NCBI GenBank assembly: GCA_023701125.1
Contig: JAMPXO010000042.1
Coordinates: 1 to 36,653, forward strand
From: Vicinamibacteria bacterium
GTDB taxonomy: Bacteria; Acidobacteriota; Vicinamibacteria; Fen-336
Reading direction: 5' to 3'
DNA: 36,653 nucleotides
In this document: positions 8,332 through 18,229 of the stretch, piece after piece
How the letters are laid out: each line of letters begins with the position of its first letter
Numbering within the stretch: position 1 is the stretch's first letter
Notes under the pieces: generated by a model
What the model saw: only the letters and a program-made list of their open reading frames with translations
The model's database searches: none
What the model was told of the DNA's origin: nothing
Translations under genes and position numbers: made by a program

Positions 8332-8334
8332 CTA
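8329..8334 (-). promoter_or_regulatory. -10-like element TAGACT for the reductase/thioesterase pair
   Basis: On the minus strand TAGACT ends 9 nt before the ATG at 8319. It shares three bases with the hrpB element on the other strand, so the two divergent units appear to share one symmetric opening site. Confidence 0.45.
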
Positions 8335-8338
8335 CGCC

Positions 8339-10633
8339 GTGCAGGCACCGCTCCCGATCGATCCCCACGTGCCCGCCATCGTCGACGCGATCCGCCGCGC
8401 GCGGGCGGCCGTGATCGTCGCCGAGCCGGGCGCCGGCAAGACCACGCGCGTCCCGCCCGCGCTGCTGGCGCTCGGGCGCACGATCCTGCTGCAGCCGCGC
8501 CGGGTCGCGGCCCGCGCCCTCGCCCAGCGCATCGCGGCCGAGCGCGGAGCGACGCTCGGCGAGGAGGTCGGCTGGCAGGTCCGCTTCGAGCGCCGCTTCG
8601 GGCCGCGCACGCGGCTGCTGGTCGCGACCGAGGGCGTGCTCACCGCGCGCCTGGTCGGCGACCCGTTGCTGTCGGAGTTCGGCGTGGTCGTGCTCGACGA
8701 GTTCCACGAGCGCAGCCTGCACGCCGACCTCGCCCTGGCCCTCGCCCGCGAGGCGTGGCGCGCGCGCGACGACCTGCACCTGGTGGTGATGTCGGCCACG
8801 CTCGACGCGGAGCCGGTCAGCGCCTTCCTGGACGGCGCTCCGATCGTCCGCGTGCCAGGGCGGACCCACCCCCTGGAGATCCGCCACGCGCCGCAAGGGC
8901 AGCCCGGGGCGGCGGTGCGCGAGGCGCTTCGCGAGGGCGGCGGCCACGTGCTGGTCTTCCTGCCGGGGATGGCGGAGATCCGCCGGCTCGAGGGTGAACT
9001 GGGCGGAGTGGACGCGGACGTGCGGGTCCTGCACGGCTCGCAGGACGCCGCCGAGCAATCGCACGCGCTCGCGCCCTGTGCGGGCCGCAAGGTCGTGCTG
9101 GCGACGAACGTCGCCGAGACCTCGCTCACCGTCGAAGGCGTGACGCGGGTCGTCGACACGGGGCTGCAGCGGGTGCTGCGCTTCGATCCCGCCCGCGGCT
9201 TCGACGCGCTGGAGCTGGAGCGGGTTTCGCGCGACGCCGCGGACCAGCGCGCGGGCCGCGCGGGGCGCACGTCCCCCGGGGTTGCGGTGCGGCTGTGGGA
9301 TGCCCGCGACGCGCTGCGCGACCACCGCGAGCCGGAGGTCGCGCGCGTGGACCTGTGCGGGCCCGCGCTCGACCTGCTCGCGTGGGGCGCCGATCCGCTT
9401 CGTTTCGGCTGGTACGAGGCGCCGCCTGCCGAGGCGCTGAACCGGGCGATGACCACGCTCGGCCGGCTCGGCGCGGTGGCGGGCGGGCGACTGACGCCCA
9501 TCGGCGAGCGAATGCGCCGACTGCCCCTGCCTCCGCGGCTCGCTCGCGTGCTGGTCGAGACCGGGCCCGACCCGCGGGCCGCGGCGGCGTGTGCGCTGCT
9601 CTCCGAGCGCCACGGCCTGCGCCCGGACGGCACTGCGACCGACTCCGACGTGCTGTTGCTGGTGGATCGGGTGCGGGCTGCGCCCGCGGCCGCTCGCACG
9701 GCGAACGAGCTGCTGCGCCTGGCCCGCGAACTGGGGCCGGGCGCGGGCGATGGCACCGATCTCGACCTGCGCCGGGCCCTGTTCCACGCCTTCGCCGATC
9801 GCCTCGCCCAGCGCCGGGAGCCGCGCTCGCGGCGCTTCCTGCTGGCCTCGGGCCATGGCGCGATGCTGGCGCGCGAGAGCGGGGTGCACGACGCGGGCTA
9901 CGTCGTGGCGCTCGACCTGTCGGCGGGGGAGCGGGAGGCGCTGATCCGGGTCGCCAGCGCGGTCGAGCCGGCGTGGATCGAGCCCGATGCCGAGGCGGTC
10001 ATCCACGAACGCGACGCCTCGGGCCGGGTGCGCGCCTTCGTCGAGTCGCGCTTCGCGGGCCTCGTGGTGCGCCGGCACGAGCGCGCGCCCGACGCGGACG
10101 CCGCGGCGCGGCTGGTGGCGGAGGGGCTGCGCGCGCAGGCGCTGCCCGAGGAGGTGGTGCAGGTCGTGCGCCGGCTGCGCTTCGCCGGGGTGGAGCCCGA
10201 TCTGGACGCGGCCTGTGAGCACGCGGGCCTCGGGGCGCGCTCGGTGGCCGAGGCGGACCTGCGCGGCGCCCTGCTCGCGCAGGCGCCTCGCGACCTGTCG
10301 CGGCTCGCCCCCGAGGCACTGCCGGTGCCGAGCGGGCGCAGCGCGCGGCTCGAGTACCGGGAGGACGGGAGCGTGGCCGCGGAGGTCAAGCTGCAGGAGC
10401 TGTTCGGCCTGGCCGAGACGCCGCGGCTGGGGCCGCGCGCCGAGCCGGTGCTGCTGCTGCTGCTGGCGCCGAACGGCCGCCCGGTGCAGACGACTCGCGA
10501 CCTGCGCGGCTTCTGGGAGCGGACCTACCCGGAGGTGCGCAGGGAGCTGCGCGGGCGATACCCCAAGCACCCGTGGCCGGAAGACCCGTGGACGGCCACG
10601 CCGACCCATCGGGCCCGGCCGCGGCCGCGCTGA
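8339..10633 (+). CDS. hrpB: ATP-dependent helicase HrpB (DEAH-type)
   Basis: A 764-residue superfamily 2 helicase of the bacterial HrpB group, probably acting on RNA. Walker A is GAGKTT (31-36). The Walker B box reads DEFHERS (120-126), a DEFH variant usual for HrpB. MSATLD, NVAETSLT (about 257-264) and QRAGRAGR (about 303-310) form the other helicase motifs. The C-terminus has the HrpB-specific RYPKHPWPEDPW. I chose GTG 8339 because it gives the family start (LPIDPHVPAIVDA) and lies 7 nt after a -10-like box; ATG codons at 8303 and 8318 are in frame but overlap the divergent gene. HrpB's cellular role is poorly defined. The gene ends 6 nt from the convergent kinase gene. Confidence 0.92.
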   Translation: MQAPLPIDPHVPAIVDAIRRARAAVIVAEPGAGKTTRVPPALLALGRTILLQPRRVAARALAQRIAAERGATLGEEVGWQVRFERRFGPRTRLLVATEGVLTARLVGDPLLSEFGVVVLDEFHERSLHADLALALAREAWRARDDLHLVVMSATLDAEPVSAFLDGAPIVRVPGRTHPLEIRHAPQGQPGAAVREALREGGGHVLVFLPGMAEIRRLEGELGGVDADVRVLHGSQDAAEQSHALAPCAGRKVVLATNVAETSLTVEGVTRVVDTGLQRVLRFDPARGFDALELERVSRDAADQRAGRAGRTSPGVAVRLWDARDALRDHREPEVARVDLCGPALDLLAWGADPLRFGWYEAPPAEALNRAMTTLGRLGAVAGGRLTPIGERMRRLPLPPRLARVLVETGPDPRAAAACALLSERHGLRPDGTATDSDVLLLVDRVRAAPAAARTANELLRLARELGPGAGDGTDLDLRRALFHAFADRLAQRREPRSRRFLLASGHGAMLARESGVHDAGYVVALDLSAGEREALIRVASAVEPAWIEPDAEAVIHERDASGRVRAFVESRFAGLVVRRHERAPDADAAARLVAEGLRAQALPEEVVQVVRRLRFAGVEPDLDAACEHAGLGARSVAEADLRGALLAQAPRDLSRLAPEALPVPSGRSARLEYREDGSVAAEVKLQELFGLAETPRLGPRAEPVLLLLLAPNGRPVQTTRDLRGFWERTYPEVRRELRGRYPKHPWPEDPWTATPTHRARPRPR

Positions 10634-10639
10634 GCGCCG

Positions 10640-12352
10640 CTACAGCCCCGCGCCGGGGAGCGTCGCCGGCACCCGCAGCGTGAACAGCGATCCGCGGCCC
10701 GGCTGGGTCTCGACCTCGATGCGCCCGCCGAGGTTCACCGCCAGCCGGCTGGCGATGGCGAGACCGAGGCCCAGCCCGCCATGCTTGCGAGTGTCGGATT
10801 CGTCCGACTGCGAGAAGGCCTCGAACAGCCGCGCGGCCAGCTCGGGGGCGATGCCGGTGCCGGTGTCGCTGACCGTGACGCGCAGGCCTGGGGCGCCGCC
10901 GAGGGGCTCGGCCGCGGCCTCGACCCGGACCGCGCCCTTCTGGGTGAACTTGAGGGCGTTGGTGACCAGGCTGGCCAGGATCTGCCGCAGCCGCCGCGGG
11001 TCGGATTCCATCTCGCCGAGGTCGCCCTGCAGTTGCAGCTCGAGCGTGTTCTGGTTCTCGTCGGCCAGCGCGCGATGGCCCTCGACGACCTCGCGCAGCA
11101 GCTTCTCCGGCTCGAACGGGCGGGCGGCCAGCTTCATGCGGCCCTCTTCGAGCCGGGCCAGGTCGAGCACGTCGTCGATCAGCCGCAACAGGTGCTTGCC
11201 CGAGCTGACGATGCGGCGCGCGTCGGGCAGGAAGGCGTCGGCGGCTTCGTCCTCGGCGCGCTCGACGAGCATCTCGGCGTAGTTGAGGATCGCGTTGAGC
11301 GGCGTGTGCAGCTCGTGGCTCATGTTGGCGAGGAAGGCGCTCTTGGCGCGGCTCGCCTCCTGGGCCTGGTCGCGAGCGTGCTCCAGCTCCGCGATGGTGC
11401 GCTGCTCGCGCTCGAACAGGCGCGCGTTCTCGATCGCCAGCGCCGCGTGGATGGCGAGGGCCTCGGCGGCGCGCAGCGCCTCGGGCCGGAACGGGGCCGA
11501 GAGGGCGGAGTTGTCGACGTAGAGCGCCCCGATCGGGGGCCGCGGGTCGGACTCGTGGTCGGCCCGCGCCGGCCGCAGCGGCAGGCAGACGATCGTGCGC
11601 AGGTGGAGGTTGGCGACGCTCTCGAACGGCGCGAAGGTCGGCTCCGCGGCGGCGTTGCCGGTGGCCACCGTCTGGCCGCGATCCATCACCAGCTTCAGTA
11701 CCGAGGTGGAGATGCCGAGCCCGCCCTGGCTGGCGCGCGGGGCGCCGCGCACGCGCGAGGCCCGCTCGCGCAGGCCGACGACACCTTCGTCGAGCGTCTC
11801 GGCGCCGGCCGGCACCTCGGCCGGGTCGTCGGTCAGGAACAGGAAGCCGCGCTCGGCGCCGGTCAGGCGCATCACCGCGTCCACGACGCGGTCCATGACC
11901 TCGCCGAGCACGTGGGTGGCGTTGATCGCCTCCAGCACCGAGAGCAGCACGTCGCCGGCCGCGCTGGCCTCGGTGCCCGTGCCTGGCTCCTCCGGCGGCG
12001 AGAAGCGAAGCGTGACGTCGCCGAGCGTGATGACGTCGCCGGGCTGCAGCGTCACCCGCTGCGCGCGCTGGCCGTTGACGAACAGGCCGCGCGTGCTCGA
12101 CTGGTCCTCGATCGCGTAGCCCGTGCCCTCGGGCATCACCCGCGCGTGGAAGCGCGAGACCGAGGCGTCGGCGAGGCAGATGTCGTTGTCCAGGCTGCGG
12201 CCGATCTTCAACTCGGCGGCCCCCAGCGGGTAGACCTCGGCGGCCACGTCGCCGTGGAACACCTGCAGCATGGCGAGTGCGAGCCGCCGCCCGCAATTGG
12301 GGCAGCGATCCGCCCCAGGTTCGACCGGTCGTCCGCAGTGTCGACAGTTCAC
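10640..12352 (-). CDS. Zinc-ribbon / FHA / GAF sensor histidine kinase
   Basis: A soluble 570-residue sensor kinase with an unusual domain order. A zinc ribbon (Cys3, Cys6, Cys17, Cys20) leads into an FHA domain (about 45-115, with IGRS, SRFHA and FVNG motifs), which binds phosphothreonine. A GAF domain (about 130-310) is followed by a short coiled helix. The DHp domain has phosphoacceptor His346, and an ATPase domain follows with the N-box (TNALKFT), DTGTGIA and GGLGLGLAI. There is no membrane span or receiver. The H-box reads S-H-E-L-H-T-P, with His349 where Arg is nearly universal. The start is a GTG at 12352, without a clear Shine-Dalgarno. No response-regulator gene is adjacent, so it is an orphan kinase; FHA input suggests cross-talk with a Ser/Thr kinase. 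Confidence 0.88.
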   Translation of the reverse strand: MNCRHCGRPVEPGADRCPNCGRRLALAMLQVFHGDVAAEVYPLGAAELKIGRSLDNDICLADASVSRFHARVMPEGTGYAIEDQSSTRGLFVNGQRAQRVTLQPGDVITLGDVTLRFSPPEEPGTGTEASAAGDVLLSVLEAINATHVLGEVMDRVVDAVMRLTGAERGFLFLTDDPAEVPAGAETLDEGVVGLRERASRVRGAPRASQGGLGISTSVLKLVMDRGQTVATGNAAAEPTFAPFESVANLHLRTIVCLPLRPARADHESDPRPPIGALYVDNSALSAPFRPEALRAAEALAIHAALAIENARLFEREQRTIAELEHARDQAQEASRAKSAFLANMSHELHTPLNAILNYAEMLVERAEDEAADAFLPDARRIVSSGKHLLRLIDDVLDLARLEEGRMKLAARPFEPEKLLREVVEGHRALADENQNTLELQLQGDLGEMESDPRRLRQILASLVTNALKFTQKGAVRVEAAAEPLGGAPGLRVTVSDTGTGIAPELAARLFEAFSQSDESDTRKHGGLGLGLAIASRLAVNLGGRIEVETQPGRGSLFTLRVPATLPGAGL

Positions 12353-12407
12353 AGGGTTTGAACTCGCGGCGGATCATGCCGACCGACCCGGCTCGCGTCA
12401 ACAAAGC

Positions 12408-13895
<1,488 letters not shown>

Positions 13896-13945
13896 CGCCG
13901 TCCTCCGAAGTGTCCCCGGCGGAGCCGTCCGGGCGCCGGGCGGGA

Positions 13946-13951
13946 GATAAT
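13946..13951 (+). promoter_or_regulatory. -10 element GATAAT for the MATE exporter
   Basis: GATAAT (five of six consensus bases) ends 9 nt before the ATG at 13961 with no Shine-Dalgarno, so the transcript is probably leaderless or nearly so. No clear -35 is seen. Confidence 0.45.
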
Positions 13952-13960
13952 CGCACTTCC

Positions 13961-15394
13961 ATGTCAGCTTCGGCGTCGGCCCTCCGGGCCTTCTGGGACG
14001 GCCCCGGCGGCGGGCGCGAGGTGCTGAAGATCGGCTATCCGCTGATCCTCGCCCAGCTCTCGTTCACGCTGCAGACGTTCGTCGACCGGCTGTTCCTGAC
14101 CTGGTATTCCGCCGAGGCGGTGGCGGGCGCCGTGACGGCGCTGTTCGTCGTGTGGACCTACATCGGCGTCTGCATCGGCACCGGCGAATACGTGACGTCC
14201 TTCGTCGCCCAGTACCTGGGCGCCGGCCGCCCCGACCGGGTGGGAAGGGCGATGTGGCAGGGGCTGTGGTTCGCGTGCGCCGCCGGCATCGTCGGCGCCG
14301 CGCTGACGCCGCTCGCGGAGCCGGTGTTCGCGCTCGCCGGCCACGCGCTCGCCGTCCGCCAGTACGAGGTGACGTACGCCCAGGTGCTGTTGCTCGGCAC
14401 CTTCCCGGTGGTGGCGATGGCGACCCTCTCGGCCTTCTTCGCGGGCCGCGGGCGGACGCTGGCGGTGCTGGCGGTCAACGTGGCAGTGACCGCCGTCAAC
14501 GCGGTGCTCGACTACCTGTGGATCTTCGGCCACGGCGGCTTCGAGCGCGGCGGCGTGGCGGGGGCCGCGTGGGCGACGATCGCGTCGCAGGCGTTCGGCG
14601 CCTTGTGCTTCCTGGTGCTGATGCTGCGGCGATCCCACCGCGACACGTACCGGACGCTCGTCGACTGGCGGCTGGAGCCCGCGCTGTTCCGGCGCCTGGT
14701 GCGGCTGGGGGTGCCGGCCGGGCTGCACTACGCGCTGGAGATCTTCGCCTTCGCGCTGTTCATGTTCATGATCGGCCGGCTGGGCACCGCCGAGCTGGCC
14801 GCCACCGGCATCGCGTTCAACCTGAACATGATCGTCTTCACGCCGATGCTGGGGCTCGGCTTCGGCGTCTCGGCGCTGGTGAGCAAGGCACTGGGAGCCG
14901 GCGACGCGGCGGCGGCCGAGCGTGCGACGTGGTCGGGCTTCAAGCTGAGCTTCGCCTACATGGGCGCCTGTGGCGCGCTCTACGTGCTGGCGCCCGAGCT
15001 GCTGCTGGCGCCCTACGCAGCGGGTTCGCCGGCGGGGTCGTTCGACCGCATCGGCCCGCTGACCGTGGTCCTCCTGCGCTTCGTCGCCTTCTACTCGATC
15101 TTCGACATGGCCAACGTGATCTTCGCCGCCGCTCTCAAGGGCGCCGGCGACACCGCCTACCCGCTGCGCGCCAGCGTCGTCGCCTCGACGTTCGGCATGC
15201 TGCTGCCGACCTGGGTGCTGTGCTTCCACCTCGGGTTCGGCCTGTTCGCCGCGTGGAGTGCGGCGACGTTCTACGTGTTCCTGGTCGGAGCGGCCATGCT
15301 GCTCAGGTTCCGGCGGGGTCGCTGGCGGCACCTGCGTGTCGTGGAGGACGCGGCGCCGGTCGTCGACGACCTGGTTGCCGCGGCGGGGAAGTGA
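13961..15394 (+). CDS. MATE-family multidrug/cation antiporter
   Basis: A 477-residue inner-membrane transporter with about 12 hydrophobic spans arranged as two similar halves, as in the MATE (NorM/DinF) family, which export drugs or metabolites in exchange for Na+ or H+. Supporting signatures are GYPLILAQLSFTLQTFVDRLFL at the N-terminus (a match to the family's P..........D..F pattern), YVTSFVAQYLGAGR, and FGVSALVSKALGAGD in the second half. The frame is open upstream, overlapping glpK on the other strand, but the ATG at 13961 gives the expected N-terminus. The substrate is unknown. The divergent glpK promoter region is only 65 bp. Confidence 0.88.
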   Translation: MSASASALRAFWDGPGGGREVLKIGYPLILAQLSFTLQTFVDRLFLTWYSAEAVAGAVTALFVVWTYIGVCIGTGEYVTSFVAQYLGAGRPDRVGRAMWQGLWFACAAGIVGAALTPLAEPVFALAGHALAVRQYEVTYAQVLLLGTFPVVAMATLSAFFAGRGRTLAVLAVNVAVTAVNAVLDYLWIFGHGGFERGGVAGAAWATIASQAFGALCFLVLMLRRSHRDTYRTLVDWRLEPALFRRLVRLGVPAGLHYALEIFAFALFMFMIGRLGTAELAATGIAFNLNMIVFTPMLGLGFGVSALVSKALGAGDAAAAERATWSGFKLSFAYMGACGALYVLAPELLLAPYAAGSPAGSFDRIGPLTVVLLRFVAFYSIFDMANVIFAAALKGAGDTAYPLRASVVASTFGMLLPTWVLCFHLGFGLFAAWSAATFYVFLVGAAMLLRFRRGRWRHLRVVEDAAPVVDDLVAAAGK

Positions 15395-15425
15395 CGCCGG
15401 GCACAATCCCGGAGCGCCCAGCCGC

Positions 15426-15452
15426 CTGACATCGCGGCGCCTCTGGTAGGAT
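15426..15452 (+). promoter_or_regulatory. Possible promoter of the metallo-hydrolase/cyclase pair
   Basis: CTGACA (15426-15431) resembles a -35 and TAGGAT (15447-15452) a -10, but the 15-nt spacer is short. A GGGGAG Shine-Dalgarno candidate lies at 15464-15469, about 14 nt before the ATG at 15484. The evidence is weak. Confidence 0.3.
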
Positions 15453-15483
15453 TCCGCACCCACGGGGAGTCCCGAAACAACTG

Positions 15484-16401
15484 ATGCCCAAGAATCCACC
15501 CGCCCGGCCGCTCCGTGACGGCGAAGTCCACTTCGACGTCTGGGGCTGCAGGGGCTCGCGCAACCTGTTGCCGCGCCGATCCACGATCGGCAACCACACG
15601 TCGTGCTACTCGGTCGCCACGGCCGGGGACGCCTTCGTCTTCGACGCCGGACGTGGGTTGGCCGCTTTCGGTTACGCGCTGATGACCGAGCCGCGCTTCT
15701 CGACCATCCGCCGCGTCCACGTGCTGATCACCCACGCCCACATGGACCACTGGGAGGGGCTGAAGGACGCCGACTGGTTCTGGCGCCGCGGCAACGGGCT
15801 GGAGGTCCGGCTCTACGGCACGGCCGAGGCGATCGGCGGCATTCGCGCCGGCTACGCCCACCCGCTGTACGTGCCGCTCGACCTGCTGGCGATGGGCACC
15901 GTGGCCAAGCTCGAGTACGTGACGATCTCGTCGGAGGAGCGGCGTTCGGTCGGCGCCTTCTCGCTGCGCACGTCGCCGCTCAACCACTACTCGGGCTCGG
16001 GCGACAACCGGCGCTTCCTGGACACGGCCGGCTTCCGGCTGACGATGCGCAAGGGACCGACGATCGCCTATCTCTCGGATCACGAGCCGCACGCGGGCAC
16101 CGCCGAGACGGAGAAGAAGCTGGTGTCGGGATCGCACCTCGCGGTCTACGACTCGCACTTCCCGGACATCAAGCAGCAGATGCACGGGCACGGCTCGCAG
16201 GAGCACGCGGCCAACGTCGCGCGGGCGCACCCGGGCGTGCTGGTGCTCGCCGGTCATCACGCGCCGTCGCTCTCCGACCAGGACATCCGCGCGACCTGGA
16301 AGCGGCATGGCAAGGGAGTTCCGAACTTCCAGCTCGCCGTCGAGGGCCGCACCTACTCGTACGAGCCGGGCCGCGGCGCCTTCACGCTGCTGGCCGGCTA
16401 G
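15484..16401 (+). CDS. Metallo-beta-lactamase-fold hydrolase
   Basis: A 305-residue MBL-fold enzyme with the metal-binding signature T-H84-A-H86-M-D88-H89, further candidate ligands His168, Asp199/His200 and His258/His259, and an N-terminal WGCRGS with a later NHTSCY, the pattern of the RNase Z/PhnP/cyclic-nucleotide-phosphodiesterase branch. It has no signal peptide, so it should be cytoplasmic. It lies 21 nt upstream of a nucleotide-cyclase gene on the same strand, which raises the possibility that it hydrolyses the cyclase product; that is inference from position plus fold branch. Other MBL substrates (phosphodiesters, lactones, RNA ends) remain possible. Confidence 0.8.
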   Translation: MPKNPPARPLRDGEVHFDVWGCRGSRNLLPRRSTIGNHTSCYSVATAGDAFVFDAGRGLAAFGYALMTEPRFSTIRRVHVLITHAHMDHWEGLKDADWFWRRGNGLEVRLYGTAEAIGGIRAGYAHPLYVPLDLLAMGTVAKLEYVTISSEERRSVGAFSLRTSPLNHYSGSGDNRRFLDTAGFRLTMRKGPTIAYLSDHEPHAGTAETEKKLVSGSHLAVYDSHFPDIKQQMHGHGSQEHAANVARAHPGVLVLAGHHAPSLSDQDIRATWKRHGKGVPNFQLAVEGRTYSYEPGRGAFTLLAG

Positions 16402-16422
16402 CGATCCGGGGACTCCCGAGGC

Positions 16423-18192
16423 ATGTCCGACAACGATCCGTTCTCCAAGGCCCGCCACGACCTCCGCACGCCGATCAACCAGATCCTCGGCTACTCCGAG
16501 CTGCTGCAGGAGCAGGCCGAGGACGAGGGTCACACGGACTACGTGCCCGACCTGCAGAAGATCCAGCAGGCGGCCCGCCGCGAGATCGAGCTGATCGACA
16601 AGTTCCTGAACCCCGGCAGCGGCCTGCCCGCGCCAGGCACCGGGGCGCCTGCGGCTGCGGCCCCCGCCGCCGCGGCGCCCGCCCCGGCCGCGGCCACGGC
16701 TCCGGCTGCGGCCCCCGGGCTGACGGCGCTGGACCGGCCGTCCGGCACGCCGAGCACCGAGACCGGCGGTCCGCTGCTGGTCGTCGACGACAACGAGATG
16801 AACCGCGACATGCTGTCGCGGCGCCTGTCCGCGCGGAAGTACAAGGTGCTGACCGCCGAGGACGGCTACAAGGCGCTGGAGATGATCGAGGCGCAGCGCT
16901 TCGACATGGTCCTGCTCGACGTGATGATGCCGGGCATCAGCGGCATCGACGTGCTGAAGACGCTGCGCGAGAAGTACACGATGGCCGACCTGCCGATCAT
17001 CATGGCGACGGCCAAGGACCAGAGCGAGGACATCGTCGAGGCGCTGAAGCTGGGCGCCAACGACTACGTGACCAAGCCGCTCGACTTCCCGGTGGTGCTC
17101 GCCCGCGTCCAGACCCAGCTCGCGCTGAAGCGGCAGAAGGACGAGATCCAGCGCCTGGCCGAGGACCTCGAGGTGCGGAACCGTTTCATCCGCAACACCT
17201 TCGGGCGCTACCTGTCGGACGAGATCGTGAACGCGCTGCTGGAGTCGCCCGAGGGCCTGAAGCTCGGCGGCGAGAAGCGCACCGTCACGATCATGATGTC
17301 GGACCTGCGGGCGTTCACCTCGGTCTCCGAGCGGCTGGGCCCGGAGTCGGTGGTCAACATGCTGAACCGGTATCTCGGCGACATGACCGAGATCATCATG
17401 AAGTACAACGGCACGATCGACGAGATCATCGGCGACGCGATCCTGACCATCTTCGGTGCGCCGATGAAGCGCGAGGACGACGCGGCTCGCGCCTGCGCGT
17501 GCGCGATCGAGATGCAGGCCGCGATGGGCGGGCTCAACAAGGAGCTCGTGGCACAGGGGCTGCCGCCGCTGGAGATGGGCCTCGCGATCCACACGGGCGA
17601 GGTCGTCGTCGGCAACATCGGCTCGCAGCGGCGCACCAAGTACGCGGTCGTCGGCCCGCCGGTGAACCTGACGGGCCGCATCGAGTCCTACACGGTCGGT
17701 GGCCAGATCCTGGTGTCCGAGACGACCATGGCCCAGGTCAAGGCCGAGCTGAAGCTGGGCGACCTGGTCGAGGTCAAGGCCAAGGGCGCCAAGGAGCCGA
17801 TCCGGGTCCACGACCTGCAGGGCATCGGCGCGCCGTACTCGGTGTTCCTCGCTGCCCGCGAGGAGCACTACCAGCCGCTGCAGCCGTCGGTCGACCTGCG
17901 CTACTACGTGCTCGAGGGCAAGTCGGTGGGCGAGAAGGCCTACGTCGGGCAGCTCTCCAAGCTGTCGGAGCACGGCGGGGAGATCTCGTCCGAGGCCTCG
18001 CTGCCGCCGCTCTCGAACATCAAGATCGCGCTGCAGAAGCCGGATGGCAGCGACGTCGGAGGCGACCTCTACGCCAAGGTGCTCGAGGTGCGGGGCGAAG
18101 ACGGTCGCGCCCTGATCCTGCGCTTCACCGCGGTGGGCCCGGAGGCCGAGGCCTTCCTCAAGCCGCTCCGCCCGGCTCCGGCCGGCCACTGA
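16423..18192 (+). CDS. Response regulator with DHp module, class III nucleotide cyclase and PilZ-like C-terminus
   Basis: A 589-residue signalling protein. Residues ~8-65 resemble a histidine-kinase DHp helix pair with H-box His12 (H-D-L-R-T-P-x-N), but no ATPase domain follows. An Ala/Pro-rich linker spans ~66-110. A receiver domain (~116-240) has the acidic pair DD, phosphoacceptor Asp166, and the conserved Thr and Lys. A class III cyclase domain (~275-450) has metal Asp294 and Asp338 and transition-state Asn415 and Arg419. Glu334 and Ala408 sit where adenylate cyclases carry Lys and Asp/Thr, so substrate preference is uncertain. Residues ~465-589 may be PilZ-like. It is predicted to make cAMP or cGMP under phosphorylation control. 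It shares a transcript direction with the MBL hydrolase 21 nt upstream. Confidence 0.85.
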   Translation: MSDNDPFSKARHDLRTPINQILGYSELLQEQAEDEGHTDYVPDLQKIQQAARREIELIDKFLNPGSGLPAPGTGAPAAAAPAAAAPAPAAATAPAAAPGLTALDRPSGTPSTETGGPLLVVDDNEMNRDMLSRRLSARKYKVLTAEDGYKALEMIEAQRFDMVLLDVMMPGISGIDVLKTLREKYTMADLPIIMATAKDQSEDIVEALKLGANDYVTKPLDFPVVLARVQTQLALKRQKDEIQRLAEDLEVRNRFIRNTFGRYLSDEIVNALLESPEGLKLGGEKRTVTIMMSDLRAFTSVSERLGPESVVNMLNRYLGDMTEIIMKYNGTIDEIIGDAILTIFGAPMKREDDAARACACAIEMQAAMGGLNKELVAQGLPPLEMGLAIHTGEVVVGNIGSQRRTKYAVVGPPVNLTGRIESYTVGGQILVSETTMAQVKAELKLGDLVEVKAKGAKEPIRVHDLQGIGAPYSVFLAAREEHYQPLQPSVDLRYYVLEGKSVGEKAYVGQLSKLSEHGGEISSEASLPPLSNIKIALQKPDGSDVGGDLYAKVLEVRGEDGRALILRFTAVGPEAEAFLKPLRPAPAGH

Positions 18193-18201
18193 CGGCGGTC
18201 C

Positions 18202-18218
18202 CGGGGGCGACCCCCCCG
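18202..18218. terminator. GC-rich hairpin between convergent genes
   Basis: CGGGGG and CCCCCG form a 6-bp stem around a 5-nt loop in the 37-bp gap between the cyclase gene and the cytochrome gene, which converge here. No T-tract follows on either strand, so it could at most be a weak or factor-assisted bidirectional terminator. Confidence 0.3.
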
Positions 18219-18229
18219 AGTGCCGCGGC

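Noticed and set aside
7262..10609. Very long minus-strand open frame opposite hrpB, continuous with the thioesterase gene
   Set aside because: It is a GC-rich shadow of hrpB with biased Arg/Ala/Gly/Pro/His composition and no motifs; only the last 159 residues (start 7261) match a family.
15271..18189. 972-residue minus-strand frame opposite the MBL and cyclase genes
   Set aside because: Antisense of two well-supported genes, with His/Arg/Gln/Leu-rich low-complexity translation typical of high-GC shadows.
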